NCBI GenBank assembly: GCA_029962745.1 | Contig: JAPZVO010000060.1 | Location: 60,524-124,523 of the forward strand | Reading direction: 5' to 3' | From: Echinometra lucunter | Taxonomy: Eukaryota; Echinodermata; Echinoidea; Camarodonta; Echinometridae | Length of the DNA: 64,000 nucleotides | Made by a program: the position numbers and the translations under genes | In this document: one piece after another, positions 13,222-25,125 of the stretch | Layout of the letters: the number at the start of each line of letters is the position of its first letter | Position numbering within the stretch: the first letter of the stretch is position 1 | Notes under the pieces: model-generated | The model's database searches: none | What the model was told of the DNA's origin: nothing | The model's input: the letters and a program-made list of their open reading frames with translations, nothing else

Positions 13222-13224
<3 letters not shown>
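11907..13224 (+). repeat. Right arm / 3' end of Penelope-like element
   Basis: Holds the C-terminal GIY-YIG code, the stop at 12317 and about 900 bp of 3' untranslated DNA with a T13G9 tract near 12560. It ends where a (TA)n run begins. Its inverted partner is 8006-9518. Confidence 0.9.
13137..13161 (+). ncRNA. Hammerhead-like core, right arm
   Basis: CTGATGA (13137-13143), GGCC-loop-GGCC (13145-13157) and GAAA (13158-13161) appear in the expected order about 65 bp before the element end. Hammerhead motifs in Penelope-like elements are established. A pairing partner for helix I and the cleavage triplet are not obvious. Confidence 0.5.

Positions 13225-13264
<40 letters not shown>
13225..13264. 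repeat. (TA)n microsatellite
   Basis: Pure TA run abutting the right edge of the Penelope-like element. Confidence 0.9.
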
Positions 13265-13267
<3 letters not shown>

Positions 13268-13272
13268 TCACT

Positions 13273-13343
13273 GGTTCAGTGACTCTTGCTCGTGTGACGT
13301 ACCACATCACGTGACCAAAGACACGAGCAGGAATCACTGAACC
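13273..13343. repeat. Inverted repeat (hairpin), 23-bp arms
   Basis: The arms 13273-13295 and 13321-13343 pair at 21 of 23 positions, beginning GGTTCAGTGA and ending TCACTGAACC, around a 25-bp loop. The phrase CTGAACCAC then recurs twice downstream. It has no known function and is not part of the Penelope arm. Confidence 0.8.
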
Positions 13344-13375
13344 ACTCCTGAACCACCTGAACCACCATGTAATAA

Positions 13376-13575
13376 TTAAAACGTTCATTTCATTTATTTT
13401 TGTTTATATTAGTTTTGATATTCTTTTTATTATTTTCCCTAAGTTCTTTACCGTTTATGTTTGCTTGCCATTCCGTTTGTTTCTGTCTGTTTCGTTGTAG
13501 AACCCTTGATAAAGGCCTTTGAAGCCGAAAGCTCGGGACATTAAAAGTGGATTATACAGCTACGTCCTTCGCTGT
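13376..13575 (+). mobile_element. Possible second Penelope-type 3' end remnant
   Basis: An AT-rich leader is followed at 13505-13530 by CTTGATAAAGGCC...GCCGAAA and then a phrase ending ACAGCTACGTCC, which parallels the 3' end at 13134-13200. One base of the CTGATGA core is changed. It is likely the tail of a different Penelope-like family; no coding part is present. Confidence 0.4.
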
Positions 13576-13590
13576 CTTGCGTATTTCATT

Positions 13591-13647
<57 letters not shown>

Positions 13648-13670
13648 CGTGTGTGTGTGTGTGTGTGTTG
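13591..13670. repeat. (TA)n(TG)n microsatellite
   Basis: A TA run passes into TG/TGCG dinucleotides. Confidence 0.9.
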
Positions 13671-14927
13671 TATGATATCCTTAAGGGAAGAAAAGTTTTA
13701 TCTTGAAGGTGGTTTTATAAAGATTACGAAAATAGCGATTTGTGAGGGTCATCCTTGCTCATCGGCATTTAATTTCAGTCTGGGGGGCTGTCGGTTCCAT
13801 GCATTTTCTTTCGTTCCTTTATTTTTTTCCTGCCTCAGCTTTGGCGTCTTCTGGCTTGGCTATTTAGTCGGCGAGACAATTTACAAACCTAAAAATGTTC
13901 TTTCCATTTAATTTTTCATTGATTTGGATTCCTATGTGATATATGAACATTTTCAGCTTTGAGCAATTTGCATAATTGCATCTTTTTGCAGGTTATTCCA
14001 CTCAAGACAAGTTACATAGAATGTATTTACTGTGTCTACGTATGCTAATTGTGTGTGTGCGGTGATACGGAACTTTTATCTGTTAACAGTACAGTCCATC
14101 CTGTAAATTCAACATTTGATGAAACGAAATGAGGTAGACTGATGAATGATACTTCCATAAAACATGTGTTTTATAGAGGTGTATATGAATTTTAAACATA
14201 GACCTATATTTTTTGCAATTGCAGATAAAGGTTTACTACCTGAAATCAAGGATATGAAACCTTCATTATCTGTAAAGGATAAAAAAGCTGGTTTGAAAAA
14301 AAAAAACGCTAAATCGCTCCGGAGACTTGATTAGACGTGAGAAACATCGTCTCTAACAGTCTTACGAAGTGTAATTTTGCAGTGACTATGAGCACGTATA
14401 GGCTGATTCTGAATAAAAATGTAGACCACTATAACGTTTGATATCGATAACACATACGGCACGGGATTGATTTTGCTTTACAAGGCTGAATGCATGAGTG
14501 AATGAAAATTTAATCTACTCTTCTTTGAAATAGGTTGTATAAATATCATCAATATGAAGTTATATTTTCCGTAGAAAAAAACCCGGTGAATCCACATCTT
14601 TTATCATGATTAGCTCGAAATCAATATTTGTAGTAAAGAACTAATGAAAATGTACGGCTTAAATGAACAATTAATGAGCGAATAGGCTTTTTATCATGTA
14701 CACACTGCTGGTTCAACGTCTGGTACGCGTCTTGCTACAGCAGTCGCAGCATTTTCTGCTGCAAGTGTGAAAGTCGAGGAATACGGGGTTTAAACTTACT
14801 AACTTCTGTCAAGGCTATCCACTTCTGTGAAGTTTCTTGCAGCATCCTACGATAGACTGAATTAGACAACCGTTTGATGTCAATATATTTGTCATCGATT
14901 TAAGCGTAGTTTGAAATATGAAATAGC
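13671..14927. other. Anonymous AT-rich DNA
   Basis: No exon, RNA gene or repeat is recognisable. Confidence 0.5.
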
Positions 14928-15206
14928 CATTTTTTGAAGTGAAATCTGCCCTATACTTGGGCAAAAGGAAGGAAGTGACGAAAGAGGGAATTTTCTGTAA
15001 AAAAGTGAAATGTATCTGTCACTTTAATACGTTGATGTCATTGCAATACCATAATGTCTTGCCTAATATATATCTTAGCAGGATGAGTGTTCATGCATGA
15101 AATTTGGACCGAAAGAAGAGCAAACTAGGTCAAATTTGAAAATATCAATAACTCAGATTTGGTTGATATTTCACTTCCTTGCTTTTGTCAAAGTAGGGCA
15201 GAAATG
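14928..15206. repeat. Imperfect inverted repeat, MITE-like
   Basis: TCTGCCCTA...CAAAAGGAAGGAAGTGA on the left (14945-14979) matches the reverse complement of TCACTTCCTTGCTTTTGTCA...TAGGGCAGA on the right (15169-15202), with mismatches. It is probably an old non-autonomous element with no clear target duplication. Confidence 0.45.
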
Positions 15207-16709
15207 GTAAACAGCTTGCCTTGAGATAGGCGGTATTATGTTGAATAAACCATATAAGATCAGTCGATAAATGGGCCGAGTTTATATACTTTTTCTTCCT
15301 TCTCTAATCGAAATATTTTAAAGTTGGCGGAACAGTATATCAGGATCATCGTGCCATCCTAAAATAAGGGTGGCTGTATAAGTACGTTAGAAAGAATGTT
15401 ATGTACGAAACCGACGAATCAGGAAGGTGTTGGTTAAGGTGGTAAAGTGGTACTAAAAACCACTGAAGAAAATTTCCTTATTCCTTAAATTTAATTCTCC
15501 TTTACATCCATTTAAACTATTTTTATTATCAGATGAAGTTTTATGAGAGTTGATTTTTTTTACCACATTATATTTGTGTAAGAAAGTCGTTGGTGGCGGG
15601 CTGCTGGTCCAGTGACCTTCACTCCCCTTTCTCCTTTCCTCAGGTAAGACTGTCATATATTTGATTTACAAATTTATTATTTGATGAATTTGCAGTTATA
15701 TTTTGTTGTTATCTTTGTATTAGAAGAACATCCAAAGTATAAGGAAAATGAATGTGTCTAGGTAATAAAATATTTGTTATGAGAAAGTATAATTTCAAAG
15801 TGATTTATGAATGCATGCTATGCAATGTCGAGATGGTGTGGTAGAGTACACGTAAACGGTTTACTGTGTATTGACCAGCGTAGGGTGCATGAATAGGGCA
15901 CGGTCTGTTGGGCTTTGTCGGGTGATACGTCATTAGGGCGCTATGGATGATGGGGTTTTGGTTTGAGTTTGTGAATGAAATATATTTTTAATTGTTAGCA
16001 GAGCTAACCGATTAGCATAAGAATGTTTAACAGGTGTCTGTGCGGAGTTATGCGGAATCCGAGACCATTCAGAAATCACTGACCTCGTTCGACACGCAGC
16101 AGAACGGACGTCTAATTGGATATTAGATCGTAATGATCAGTTTTTGTCAGAACTGACTGCAAGCTCAAGAGTATGGACAGTAGATTACTCCTGGAAGGAA
16201 TAGATGTACATGAGGACATCGCAGAGCGGCATCGTCTACAGTTAGGCAGAGTGGGTAATTAATAAGTAACCAGCTCTTCTCAGTCCGTTCTGTCTTGCCG
16301 TCGAAGCTTGGTGCTCCCCAGGATAAAGGTATGTTTTATAATATATATTTTAATGTTCTTTTGCAGGTTATGCTATAGGGTAGGGAGGCGGAATTGAAAA
16401 TAATTTGTTCACGTTTGAGTTGCGAATTAGGGAATAAATAATTTGAATATGGGCAAAGGTCGGCTTTGTTTTATTTGGTAGCTTTCTCATTTTTCAGGCA
16501 TGCAACTCTTTATGAATCTTCCTCATTGTCAATCAAGTGTATCGACATATGGATTATTTATGTCAAATTATATTAATTGAGATCAGTTTGGGAAAGTTTT
16601 ACTGTTTAATTGTTCCTTGCAGTATTTGTATGTTCATTTTATATGAAGAATATTTCCTTGTTAATTCACTGTAAAATTAAAAACTGTTACTGATATTTGA
16701 CACCGCTTT
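15207..16709. other. Anonymous DNA
   Basis: No coding exon supported. The string CTTTCTCCTTTCCTCAG occurs near 15627 and again near 16705. Each copy reads like a splice acceptor followed by a donor-like G(C)GTRAG, but no open frame leads in or out. Confidence 0.4.
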
Positions 16710-16845
16710 CTCCTTTCCTCAGCGGTGAGTCAACCCGGAGAACACAATAAAGACCGTTGAACTCGGAACTCAAGGCTGCATGTCCATTCTGTCTGCGCCT
16801 AGCCCCCATAAATCCTTACCACTAGGCCCCTCACATATATTTCAC
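16710..16845 (+). repeat. Possible LTR (R/U5-like) remnant
   Basis: A GC-richer patch contains AATAAA (16746-16751) followed by unique sequence ending CCCCTCACA. This is the arrangement of an LTR polyadenylation region. I could not find the matching second LTR, the 5' boundary or a target duplication. Confidence 0.25.
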
Positions 16846-19586
16846 TTGATCTACCTAACACCTGCCTAAAGTAATCTGAAACATGTAGGCAACAGTGATT
16901 CGTATTTACAAACGTTCCAGAAAAAAGGAAGTCCAATATTATTTTGCATTTACAGTCAGACCGCTAGGCGTACGTTAATGAGGCAAATCAGCACATTTTA
17001 TGTAGATTCTCGTTCACTGAAAATTGAATTTCGTGCTCGCGAGATTTCACCAGGAATGCTGGAAACAGATCTGCAAGCAAATGGTTAAGTGATGTTAATG
17101 ATAACTCTAGTCAGAAACAGTGCTGTGAATACGAATACTTGAATAAGAGTAGTTTGATGACTAATGTAAGGAACAACAAAGATTTAATTCAAAGAACACT
17201 TGAATAAGAGAAAAGTATAACCGGTAAAATGCTTTTGTGCATTTTCTAGGTCAGCCAGTTGGTAAATGCAGCTCAAGTGTTATCATAAACTTGTAGGGTC
17301 AAATATTTAAGTTAGTTTTGCGATACATTCTCTCAGTTTCTAGCATATTCCATGAAACTTGAAGACTATTTCGATATTTCGTCTATACGGCTTAGGTGTC
17401 ATTCTGGTGCATGTTCATTCTAAGGTGAATTGTATTTCTAAGCTTAACTCGTGGAGCAGAAATTATGTGCATACAAATACAGCTCAAACGGAGCAAACCT
17501 TTTTTTTTTTTTTTTTATTCCTTTGCATTTCCACCTTATTTCAATATCGCAGAATCTTTGTTTTTTTACCTTTATTATAATATATCAGTCTTTTGGAAAC
17601 CTTGTGATGAATGCGATGTAGATGCCTTAATTTTTCGCATTATTAAATGCATGTGTTGTTTTGGTCATTTTTCCACTAGAGTACCCAATACAAGACGCAC
17701 TAAAATCAAATGAAAAAGAGATAAGATCAAGTTTTTGAGCCTTGAGTTGATGGTTCCTCTTAACTGTTATTTTTAACATGCTTAAAGGACTTTAAATGGA
17801 AAAAAACAACAACTACAAAGTGTGATTTGAGCACTGTACGTATACGTGTGACTTTTGCATGTCTTGGAGATGTGTTCGCCTTCGATTAGTAGCACCGTTC
17901 AAGTTATAAGCTACCGTTACCAGAAGTACAGAGCCTATAATCTCGAGTGTTCCATAACTGTATAATCATGTGTTTGATACTAAAGGGCGTCCAAAGTTTT
18001 CAGTATAAAAAAGGGATGATGTAGATTCTTATAAGTTTGAAATAAATTGAGGTATTTGGCTTTATGCCTTCTATTTTAATGGGCTCTATCATGTCGCACG
18101 ATTTGTTTAGTAGTAAAGTATGAAACAAATCAATAAACAGTTATTAATCAGATTAAATGAGTCCTACTCGTCTCTTTAATAAACGATGACTCATGGCACA
18201 AAAAGAAGAAGAGATATCGGTTTATTTCCTTTATTTTTGAATATTTTGTATAATGACCATTGCTAAAGACAACACATTGAATTGTACCAATCACCAAGAA
18301 AAATAGTTTGTGTAAAGCTTTTATAGGTATGAAATATCTCCCCCCCCCCCCCGAAAAAAACACACAACAACAACAGCAACAACAAAGAGACCTACCCGAC
18401 AATAACAATTGGACTAAACGGTAGGGGTTAAAAAAAAACATAGAGGGTATCTTCACAACACAAAGCGGAATCGCACTGCTGTTTGATTCCGTTAAGGGCA
18501 TAGTTATTCGTGGTTGCGGGTACGCGTTCGTCTACGTCTCCTCTCGCCATGTTCATTACTTCCTACTTTCTTAATTGAAATAATATGGACTTGAAGGTCA
18601 GCAAAGTTTCATAGAAGTGGCATACTCATATACAGCGGCGCGGAACCCCTAACATGAACAGACTAAAGTTTCTTTTGGTGATTGGTACTATATGATCGCA
18701 TTATCATTTTGGGGTCTCGACACCACATTTTGATGAAGTGCATCTGTTCCATCATGCCATTGTAGAACAAAAAATATCATAATACATGACTGCATGGGGT
18801 ACAAATAACAAAATACAAATCAAACTATAGACTTTTTGAATTTTCTCATCAATGTTTATCTTTAGATTTATTGTCATCATTCAATATACAATAATCATGC
18901 ATGATTAATTCATTTCAATGATATGTACAAGCAGAATCATAAAATTTCATTTATTTTGTACACTCTGAACCGCTTATTTTACAAATGAATGACTACGAGC
19001 AATTGTTAAGTGAATGTATGTAAAATAAATGACATAAATGATAAAGTATAATAGAGTCATACCCACGTGACGGCACGTGCAATCAATTGCAATCAAGTAA
19101 CACAACAACCTTTTATAAAACTTATGAAGTGACATTGTAGTACATGCTTGCGAAACTGTGTGTGGTAATAAATACATACATGACAAAGGCAATAAAATCT
19201 TGGCATTTAGTGGCATACACTGCTGACCATTGACCTAGGTGAACTAGGCTTGCGGAGGAAAGTTCAGTCTTTCTATTTAGATCGATAAAGCTGATCGATG
19301 AGCATGCTTCTAGAAAAAGGCTGCTTCATCATCCGAATAAGGAAGTGTATTTATTTTAAGCTGTGCCGATGATATTTATTAAAGTTCTACTTGGATTGTA
19401 TACCAATTGAAGTTTAAACAGATTTATGGCTCTTTCTCCAAATCATTGCAGGATTAAACTCCTGAATAAACAAATGTTGGTATACATGAAAAAAAAAATA
19501 TCTTTATGGCGTATACAAAAGTAGGCAAATGTTAGCAGTGGTTATCAACGGAATTTGCAAACAAAACTCTGTCTTTAAGGCTTATG
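16846..19586. other. Anonymous DNA
   Basis: About 2.7 kb without a supported gene. A run of 14 C followed by G and A7 lies at about 18341-18360. No repeat structure stands out. Confidence 0.5.
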
Positions 19587-20273
19587 TATAGACCAATTTC
19601 ACCTCCGGTTTATGTATTTGGCCCTCTATCGGCGACGCCATTGCTGCGATGGGCAAGTGCGCTAACGCGATTGGCTCTATGTACAAAATGAATGTAAGAT
19701 ATGAGATATGGCCCGATATTGTTCAATTTACTTTATTCCAGATCAATAAAATAAAGCATTGATACATGGGTAGATGAGGTAAGACAATGGTCATATCTGA
19801 CGGATGAAGGTATGATGTATTTTTGTACTTTCGATGGTTTTTCAACTCAGTTTTGTCAGTAAAATTTCGATTGCAGCATAGAAGCCGGAGTAAACGGGAG
19901 CCCTAAATCTTACCCTTTTTACAAAGTCATATTTTCACTCATTAAATTTTACGCCAAAGAACATAATGATAATGTTGCTTGACTTCAAGGTCCTTTCTGT
20001 TGATGTTTTTACCCACTGGCGACGAATTCCTTCACATTGCTTACGGAAACATGTGTAGGGAGTACGGCTTCTCACACAAACAGGCTTCATGAATCAAAAG
20101 CGCGTGAATTTCGCACTCAGTTAGCTTCCAATTTTTAAACTTTCTCTAATTATCGAACGAATGTACATAACGCGCTATTGACTTGTTTACTATAAAAGTT
20201 GGAGCGCCCACCGCAGTATATCGAACTGTGTCGAAACAGTCTGCTGCCCTCTTGCGTTGTAAATTGGTCTATA
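19587..20273. mobile_element. TA-flanked MITE (TAGACCAATT family), copy 1
   Basis: The ends are TATAGACCAATTTCACC and AAATTGGTCTATA, so a TA duplication bounds inverted repeats of at least 13 bp. The interior matches, in reverse complement, the DNA on the right side of the LINE at 30454-31004. It has no transposase frame and is a non-autonomous Tc1/mariner-type copy. Confidence 0.85.
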
Positions 20274-22052
20274 GTTTTAGTAGCAAAAAGGAAATTGGAA
20301 AGAAGCTTGTCACATGTAGTCTCACGTTGTTCTCCTTGTATCAAAAGATGACTGTTAGAAATCAATCTATTTATGATATTAATGAATTTTAGTGTAAATA
20401 TCTAGGACATTTCCACTCCTACAGCTCCCCCACACAACAACCTTGGGATTCTATGGAGATAGCATGTATCACTGTGTGCAGAATCCTAGTGTTATTGGTG
20501 TCTGTTGCTGTTTTGGGGGAATTTACGTGCCTGTCCCGGCATATGATTTTTTTTTTTTCATGTATTTGTTTAATATTAAAGTTCAGGAGGCAAAATCTTC
20601 AAAGAGTCTTATTATTGTTAGTATGTATCAACAAAACTCCAACTAAAATATTTAATGAAAAGTATTTACGGGCTTACCAAATATAGCCATTACCTTTAAG
20701 CAACGAATGGCAATTTATCTGTGTTGAAATTCCTTTTTAAATATTCGTTCAAAATTTTAAAACAAAATTTAGAAAGTTTTTTTTTTTCATAAATATTCTG
20801 CAACAACAAAACATGAAATGAATACAAAAACGGCCATTTCACTATTTACACCCTACATTCACTGCTCTACCGCCATTAGTTCTTAACCAACATTTAAAAA
20901 TAATGATTAAATTGGATTGCTAAATTGGATTGCTCTGGTTATTTTCTTTTTCTCTTTGCATGTATACTCATGAATGATGTTAAGTGGTCCTTTCTCGTGC
21001 AACGTTCTTAGCTTATTCATAAGCTAAGAACTAGACAATAAACAAGACATAACATGGTACAAGAACTTTATATCTGTTATAAACACAAACTTTTTACAAT
21101 ATCACCTAGTGTATTCTGTCATAGTCAAGTCGCATAAGACAATGGAAGTGAGTCAGTATTTTACTCTAACACATAGCAGAAAATATGGAACCCAAAGCAT
21201 TCGCATAGCCATCTTCGCGCAGTCCGATATTTTAGTAAGTCAGACAGGCTCGCATAACGGGTGCGCTATGGTTTACCAGTAACCATGGTAACGAGTCTTT
21301 CGATCAAACTGATCAAATCCCGGGATCAAGGTCCAAAACGGTGAAATTCTCATTATGGAGGTGAGCTTTTGCATTACAGGCAATGGAGATCGGTGTCGGA
21401 GATCAGGTTTATTTCCATCAGTGGGTAAAAATTATTCGAAATGATCGTACTCATGAACGGCCCATTCACCCCATTCACTGTGTAGTGAGAGAGCATACGT
21501 GGAGGTTGGATCGAGAACTCACCTGAGATGGGGGGGGGGGGGGGCACTGAGAAGTGTTCCGAATCTAGGGGGTCTCCAAGACAGGAAAAGCATGCTGAAA
21601 GCCCGCGGAAGGGGCATTTAGAAATTGCGGCAGTCCTGATAAAGGGGGTTCTTTTAAAGGTAGGGAACGAGCACTCTAAAATATTGGGTAAAAATGTGCC
21701 ATAAGGGTAATTATGTGTCCAACCAACTTTGGGCATTACTTTTAGAAGTAATGCGTTTCTCTTTAATGTCCAGTTTGATGGAAATTTTCCCATTCCAAAG
21801 TAATTACTGCTTATTTTTTACCCTAAGTGTACTATATGCTTCCCGCATTGGGTAAAAATATTGCCCAAAGTTGGTTGGAAATGTAATTATTCTCGAGCTG
21901 GTAAAAATTTTTACGCAATAATTTTTTTCTACAGTGCACATATACGTAAGGTAAAGTTACCTCAATCTCATTGAACATTGAAGCTAGTTTTTTTTTTTCT
22001 TGATTCTATGCACTGGACTTATGACGGATGCAACATAGCAGAATGCATCACA
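20274..22052. other. Anonymous DNA downstream of host gene
   Basis: A perfect 28-bp palindrome lies at 21004-21031 (arms GTTCTTAGCTTAT). The stretch 21400-21935 repeats GGGTAAAAA phrases and CCAACCAACTTTGGGC in both orientations and may be an old MITE. No obvious poly(A) signal was seen close to the gene's stop codon. Confidence 0.5.
21004..21031. repeat. Perfect 28-bp palindrome
   Basis: GTTCTTAGCTTAT and its exact reverse complement are separated by 2 bp. Confidence 0.9.
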
Positions 22053-22375
22053 CTAAAATGATATTTTACAACATTCTGTCAAAGAATCATTAGACGGTTG
22101 ATAGTGTTCTACCACTGGCATGTAGCTTGCTTTTCTTTTCCATAACGGTTTTTTAACATGTTTCCACATGTCGGCTTTAGCTATGCACTTTAAAATGAAA
22201 TCTAATAATTGTTCTTTGCGTTTATTTTTATCATGCATGGATTTGAGGTTGGAATCAAAGTAGTTGAAAGTAACAAGAATGTTTCCATGTGGTATCCTGA
22301 TCTTCGAGATGAGTTCCTTTAATTCATTCTTGCTTGTTGCAGTGGCTTTGGTCAAAACAAGCATTGGATACCCAC
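22053..22375 (-). CDS. Host gene, terminal exon: C-terminal part of IFI44-like NTPase
   Basis: The exon starts after a pyrimidine-rich acceptor (CTTAATCCAG) in phase 1 and ends at TAG (22053-22055), coding for 106 residues plus the codon shared with the previous exon. It opens GYPMLVLTK, matching the strand that carries the G4 motif in IFI44/IFI44L proteins, where the usual motif is TKxD; here it reads TKAT. Further on, VTFNYFDSN and a helix LLDFILKCIAKADMWK resemble the family's conserved NY block and closing helix. A basic tail (KKPLWKRK) and about 30 residues without known similarity follow. It would be cytosolic. IFI44-like is a motif-level call; another P-loop family such as GIMAP is less likely because of the NY block. 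Confidence 0.7.
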
Positions 22376-22784
22376 CTGGATTAAGAAAAGCGGTTAAGAT
22401 TTTAATTACAAAGAAAGCAGTTTGAAAAATGTTTTCAAACCTTTTCTACATCTTTCTTTTTGGTTATTTTTTTCCAAAATTACGTGATAAGTATTGTGAG
22501 AAGATTTATAATCAACATTTGCATGGCGTCATGCAGGAGGATCCTGTGTTCACTTGAAAGGCTGTTCGTTAATCTGTTTTTGTTTTCGCAGAAACTGCAT
22601 TTTTATCACGATTTTGATAATAAACTCGAAAGTAGTTTCCTAAAGTTTTTATGCGCAATACAAAATATTGTTTAAAATATATATATATATATACATCACC
22701 TAATGCCTAATTATGCAAATTAGGCATCTTTATGCACATCCATCATTTATTCATCCATCTTTTTAACTGAAAACAAAAATAAAC

Positions 22785-23150
22785 GATTTCCTTCTTCTTC
22801 TTTATTTTTTCTCTTTTGTTTGCCCTTTTCTTCCTCTCTCTCTTCTCTCTTTCTTTTCTTTTCTTCAGCCTCGGTCTTTCGTTTTTCCTTCCGTCCATTT
22901 CTTTTCTTGCTCCTTTGTTCTTTCTCATCTCCTTTCCCTTCCTCTCTCCTCCCCCCACCCCCTCTCTCTCTCTCTTTCACCTTTTTCTCTTTTCTTTTCT
23001 TCTACTTTTCTTCTACTTTTCATTTTTCTTCTTTTTTTATTCTTCTTTCCTTTTCACTTCTTTTCCCCCTTTTCTTCCCTTTAGCTCTTTCTCCCTTTTT
23101 CTTTTTTTTTTTTTTGTTTCGTCAGTTTCCTCCTTTTCCCCTCTTTCTCT
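22785..23150. repeat. Polypyrimidine tract
   Basis: About 365 bp of almost pure C/T on the plus strand. It keeps frames open on both strands by composition only. It lies inside the last intron of the minus-strand gene. Confidence 0.85.
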
Positions 23151-23785
23151 TAGAAAAATTTTGCACTTTAAACCCTTAAAAAAAACTCTCTATCTGATGC
23201 TTTTACCCTGCGAAGGGAGTATGCAAAATCCTTAGAAAATAGGATTTTTTGTTCATTTCCCATTATTTTCTTTTTCTTTTTAAAATGTTTTTTGCGCCCC
23301 CTCAAAGTGAAGTTAAGCCCGGGACACCCCCCCCCCCCCGTCCCCCGTAGATATGCCAGTGCCATGTGCAAAAAGGAGTTCCCCTAAACAATGTAAACGA
23401 ATGATAATAATGATCAATAATTATCACATAATTTGTTTTTATAAACAACAATTTTCAAGAATAATACTTAACGCGAATTCTAGCCCTGAAGGATTCCTGT
23501 ACCGACACCTGCTACTGCACATTTACCAATAAACAGTTAGACTTCAGAACGGATGAGCCCTTCATTGTGCTGGGTTAAAACGGCCTCTGCTAACAAGATG
23601 GTATTTTGTGCGCTATTCACAGGCTATTGTAGAGTCCGAGTACCGAGTTGAGCTAGTTAAATGAGGCATTCAAGATTGCATTTTCCTTAGAAATTACCTC
23701 TTAATTTTTTTTTCCAAAGTTCTTCCATATCTGATATTGTTCCTCATGTTTTATTGAACAACTGTACCAATTTTGGTGCTTTTAG

Positions 23786-24004
23786 ACAAAAGTGCACAAT
23801 CATGCCGAAAATTGGAGCTATGCTGGACACTATGCTATTTATAGTGAAAACGTGCATCATGAATTGTTTATTGCCGATTGTAAATGGTTTGTGGACGAAA
23901 TGTTAATGCGCGAAATGCACTTAGACCAACTGATGTTAGAGCTTAGACCATACTGGAGCACATGGCAGTGGTTCAATGGGAAATTCACCTCATGGATTAA
24001 AAGG
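23786..24004 (+). CDS. Possible orphan internal exon, function unknown
   Basis: A 219-bp stretch, exactly 73 codons, is open between a good acceptor (TTTTGGTGCTTTTAG) and a good donor (GG|GTAAGG), in phase 0 at both ends. The peptide begins TKVHNHAENWSYAGHYAIY and ends FTSWIKR. It is rich in Trp (5), His and amphipathic segments, unlike chance AT-rich translation. I do not recognise the family. It lies antisense inside the last intron of the Ig/IFI44-like gene, and no partner exon was found on the plus strand. It could be part of a nested gene, a relic, or chance. Confidence 0.3.
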
Positions 24005-24869
24005 GTAAGGGTATAGTTGGTCTCATTTCAGATTTAAAGAAGACTACATTCCACGGCGGGGAAACGAACATTAAACATGCGTAATTGAAAAAAAAAAAAA
24101 AAAACAAAACAAAAAACAAAAAACGAAAACGCGTTCATTTTTCGTTCGGGACTGCTGATAGAATTGAAATGTATTTTAAAACGAACAATAATGATTGGGG
24201 GAGGAAATGGGTCCCTATTCATAAAACTGATAATTGGTTTAACTAGACCAGCGTGATTTCTTGGCATGCAAAGTAATTGTCTTGAAAGGTTCGGAACCGT
24301 ATCGCAAAATTTCAGACAAAAGAAAAAGAGTGTGGAATATAAAGGACGGAGCAAAGCAAGGCATAAACAAGGAACGGTAAGTGATAGACTAGACTAGGAA
24401 AAAAGCATCAATAAAGCGGGAAAACAAAAATCATACTTACATATGTGGGAGTTAACCCCGTCGGAAAGCTCATTCAACCGTTCTATACGGTTACCACGAT
24501 CATTTTTATTTCTTGGTGTTCAAGAGATGAAGGTGCATAGAAAAAAATGAGAAAGTTGTTACTAAAAAAATAGTCACACATAGATATCCATTTGAAAAAA
24601 AAAGAATATGTCTTAGTTCATTTAGCCTCATATGATGGGTTTAGAACGGCAATATTCATCATTTGAAAGGTAATAAGAAGTAGTGGGAAAGGTGGCGCTT
24701 TGAATGTTTAACTACTTTGTCAGGTGAAATGAAAATTACTACATGAACTGATGTAGAATGACTAATTTCGAACATTGTTGACGTTTTTTGAAAAATATTT
24801 GTGTAGAAATGGCTAAAATACCAACGGAAGGTAAGTCAAGTTCTCAGCGCGGGCCCGCGTCGAAAATTT

Positions 24870-25125
24870 ATACACGTGTAAACACTGTGTGCAAACCGCT
24901 ATGCGCCGTTGAGCCGAGAGCGTCGGGGTAGGTGGTCCGTAGCGAGGGTATAAGGTAACGGTTAATATACGATCATTTCAATCATTTTACTGAAAATCAC
25001 CGGAAATCGTGAATAGAATACTAAATTATCTATCTCATTCATGTATCTTTTCATGCAAGCCGAGCAATATGAGACCATATTTGAGCAGTTTCATGCCAAC
25101 TTTTATTTTGCTACCACTACTGTTT
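24870..25125. repeat. Dispersed repeat, copy A
   Basis: It shares ordered blocks with 57843-58130: ACACGTGTAAA near the start, then AAATC(A/G)TGAAT, GCAATATGAGAC / ACAGTATGAGAC, GTTTCATGCC and TTTGCTACC. The copies are diverged. The region between the matches has no coding frame shared by both copies. Confidence 0.5.

Larger units (their letters stand above)
8006..13224 (+). mobile_element. Penelope-like retroelement, inverted-arm form
   Basis: A 5.2-kb insertion consists of a plus-strand body coding for a Penelope-type reverse transcriptase with a C-terminal GIY-YIG endonuclease, bounded by two inverted copies of its own 3' end (8006-9518 and 11907-13224). Penelope-like elements are known to carry full or partial terminal copies in either orientation. 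The arms differ at only a few bases once a later MITE is set aside, which suggests a fairly young event. The GIY-YIG domain and the Cys/His cluster before it favour a canonical Neptune/Poseidon-like branch. The copy is not intact: the RT frame is broken once. Confidence 0.9.

Noticed and set aside
21374..21793. Minus-strand frame of 139 codons just downstream of the host gene
   Set aside because: Pro-rich stretch from a G run and repeated MITE-like phrases; no splice or start support.
22743..23235. Open frames of up to 139 codons on both strands
   Set aside because: Products of the polypyrimidine tract, rich in Phe/Ser/Leu on one strand and Lys/Glu/Arg on the other.
24421..24545. Possible minus-strand exon ending at a GTAAGTATG donor
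   Set aside because: The frame in phase with the gene has a stop, and the open frame gives about 21 residues without similarity to the missing NTPase segment.
24805..24832. Start codon in good context followed by a GTAAGT donor on the plus strand
   Set aside because: Eight codons only and located after, not before, the orphan plus-strand exon.
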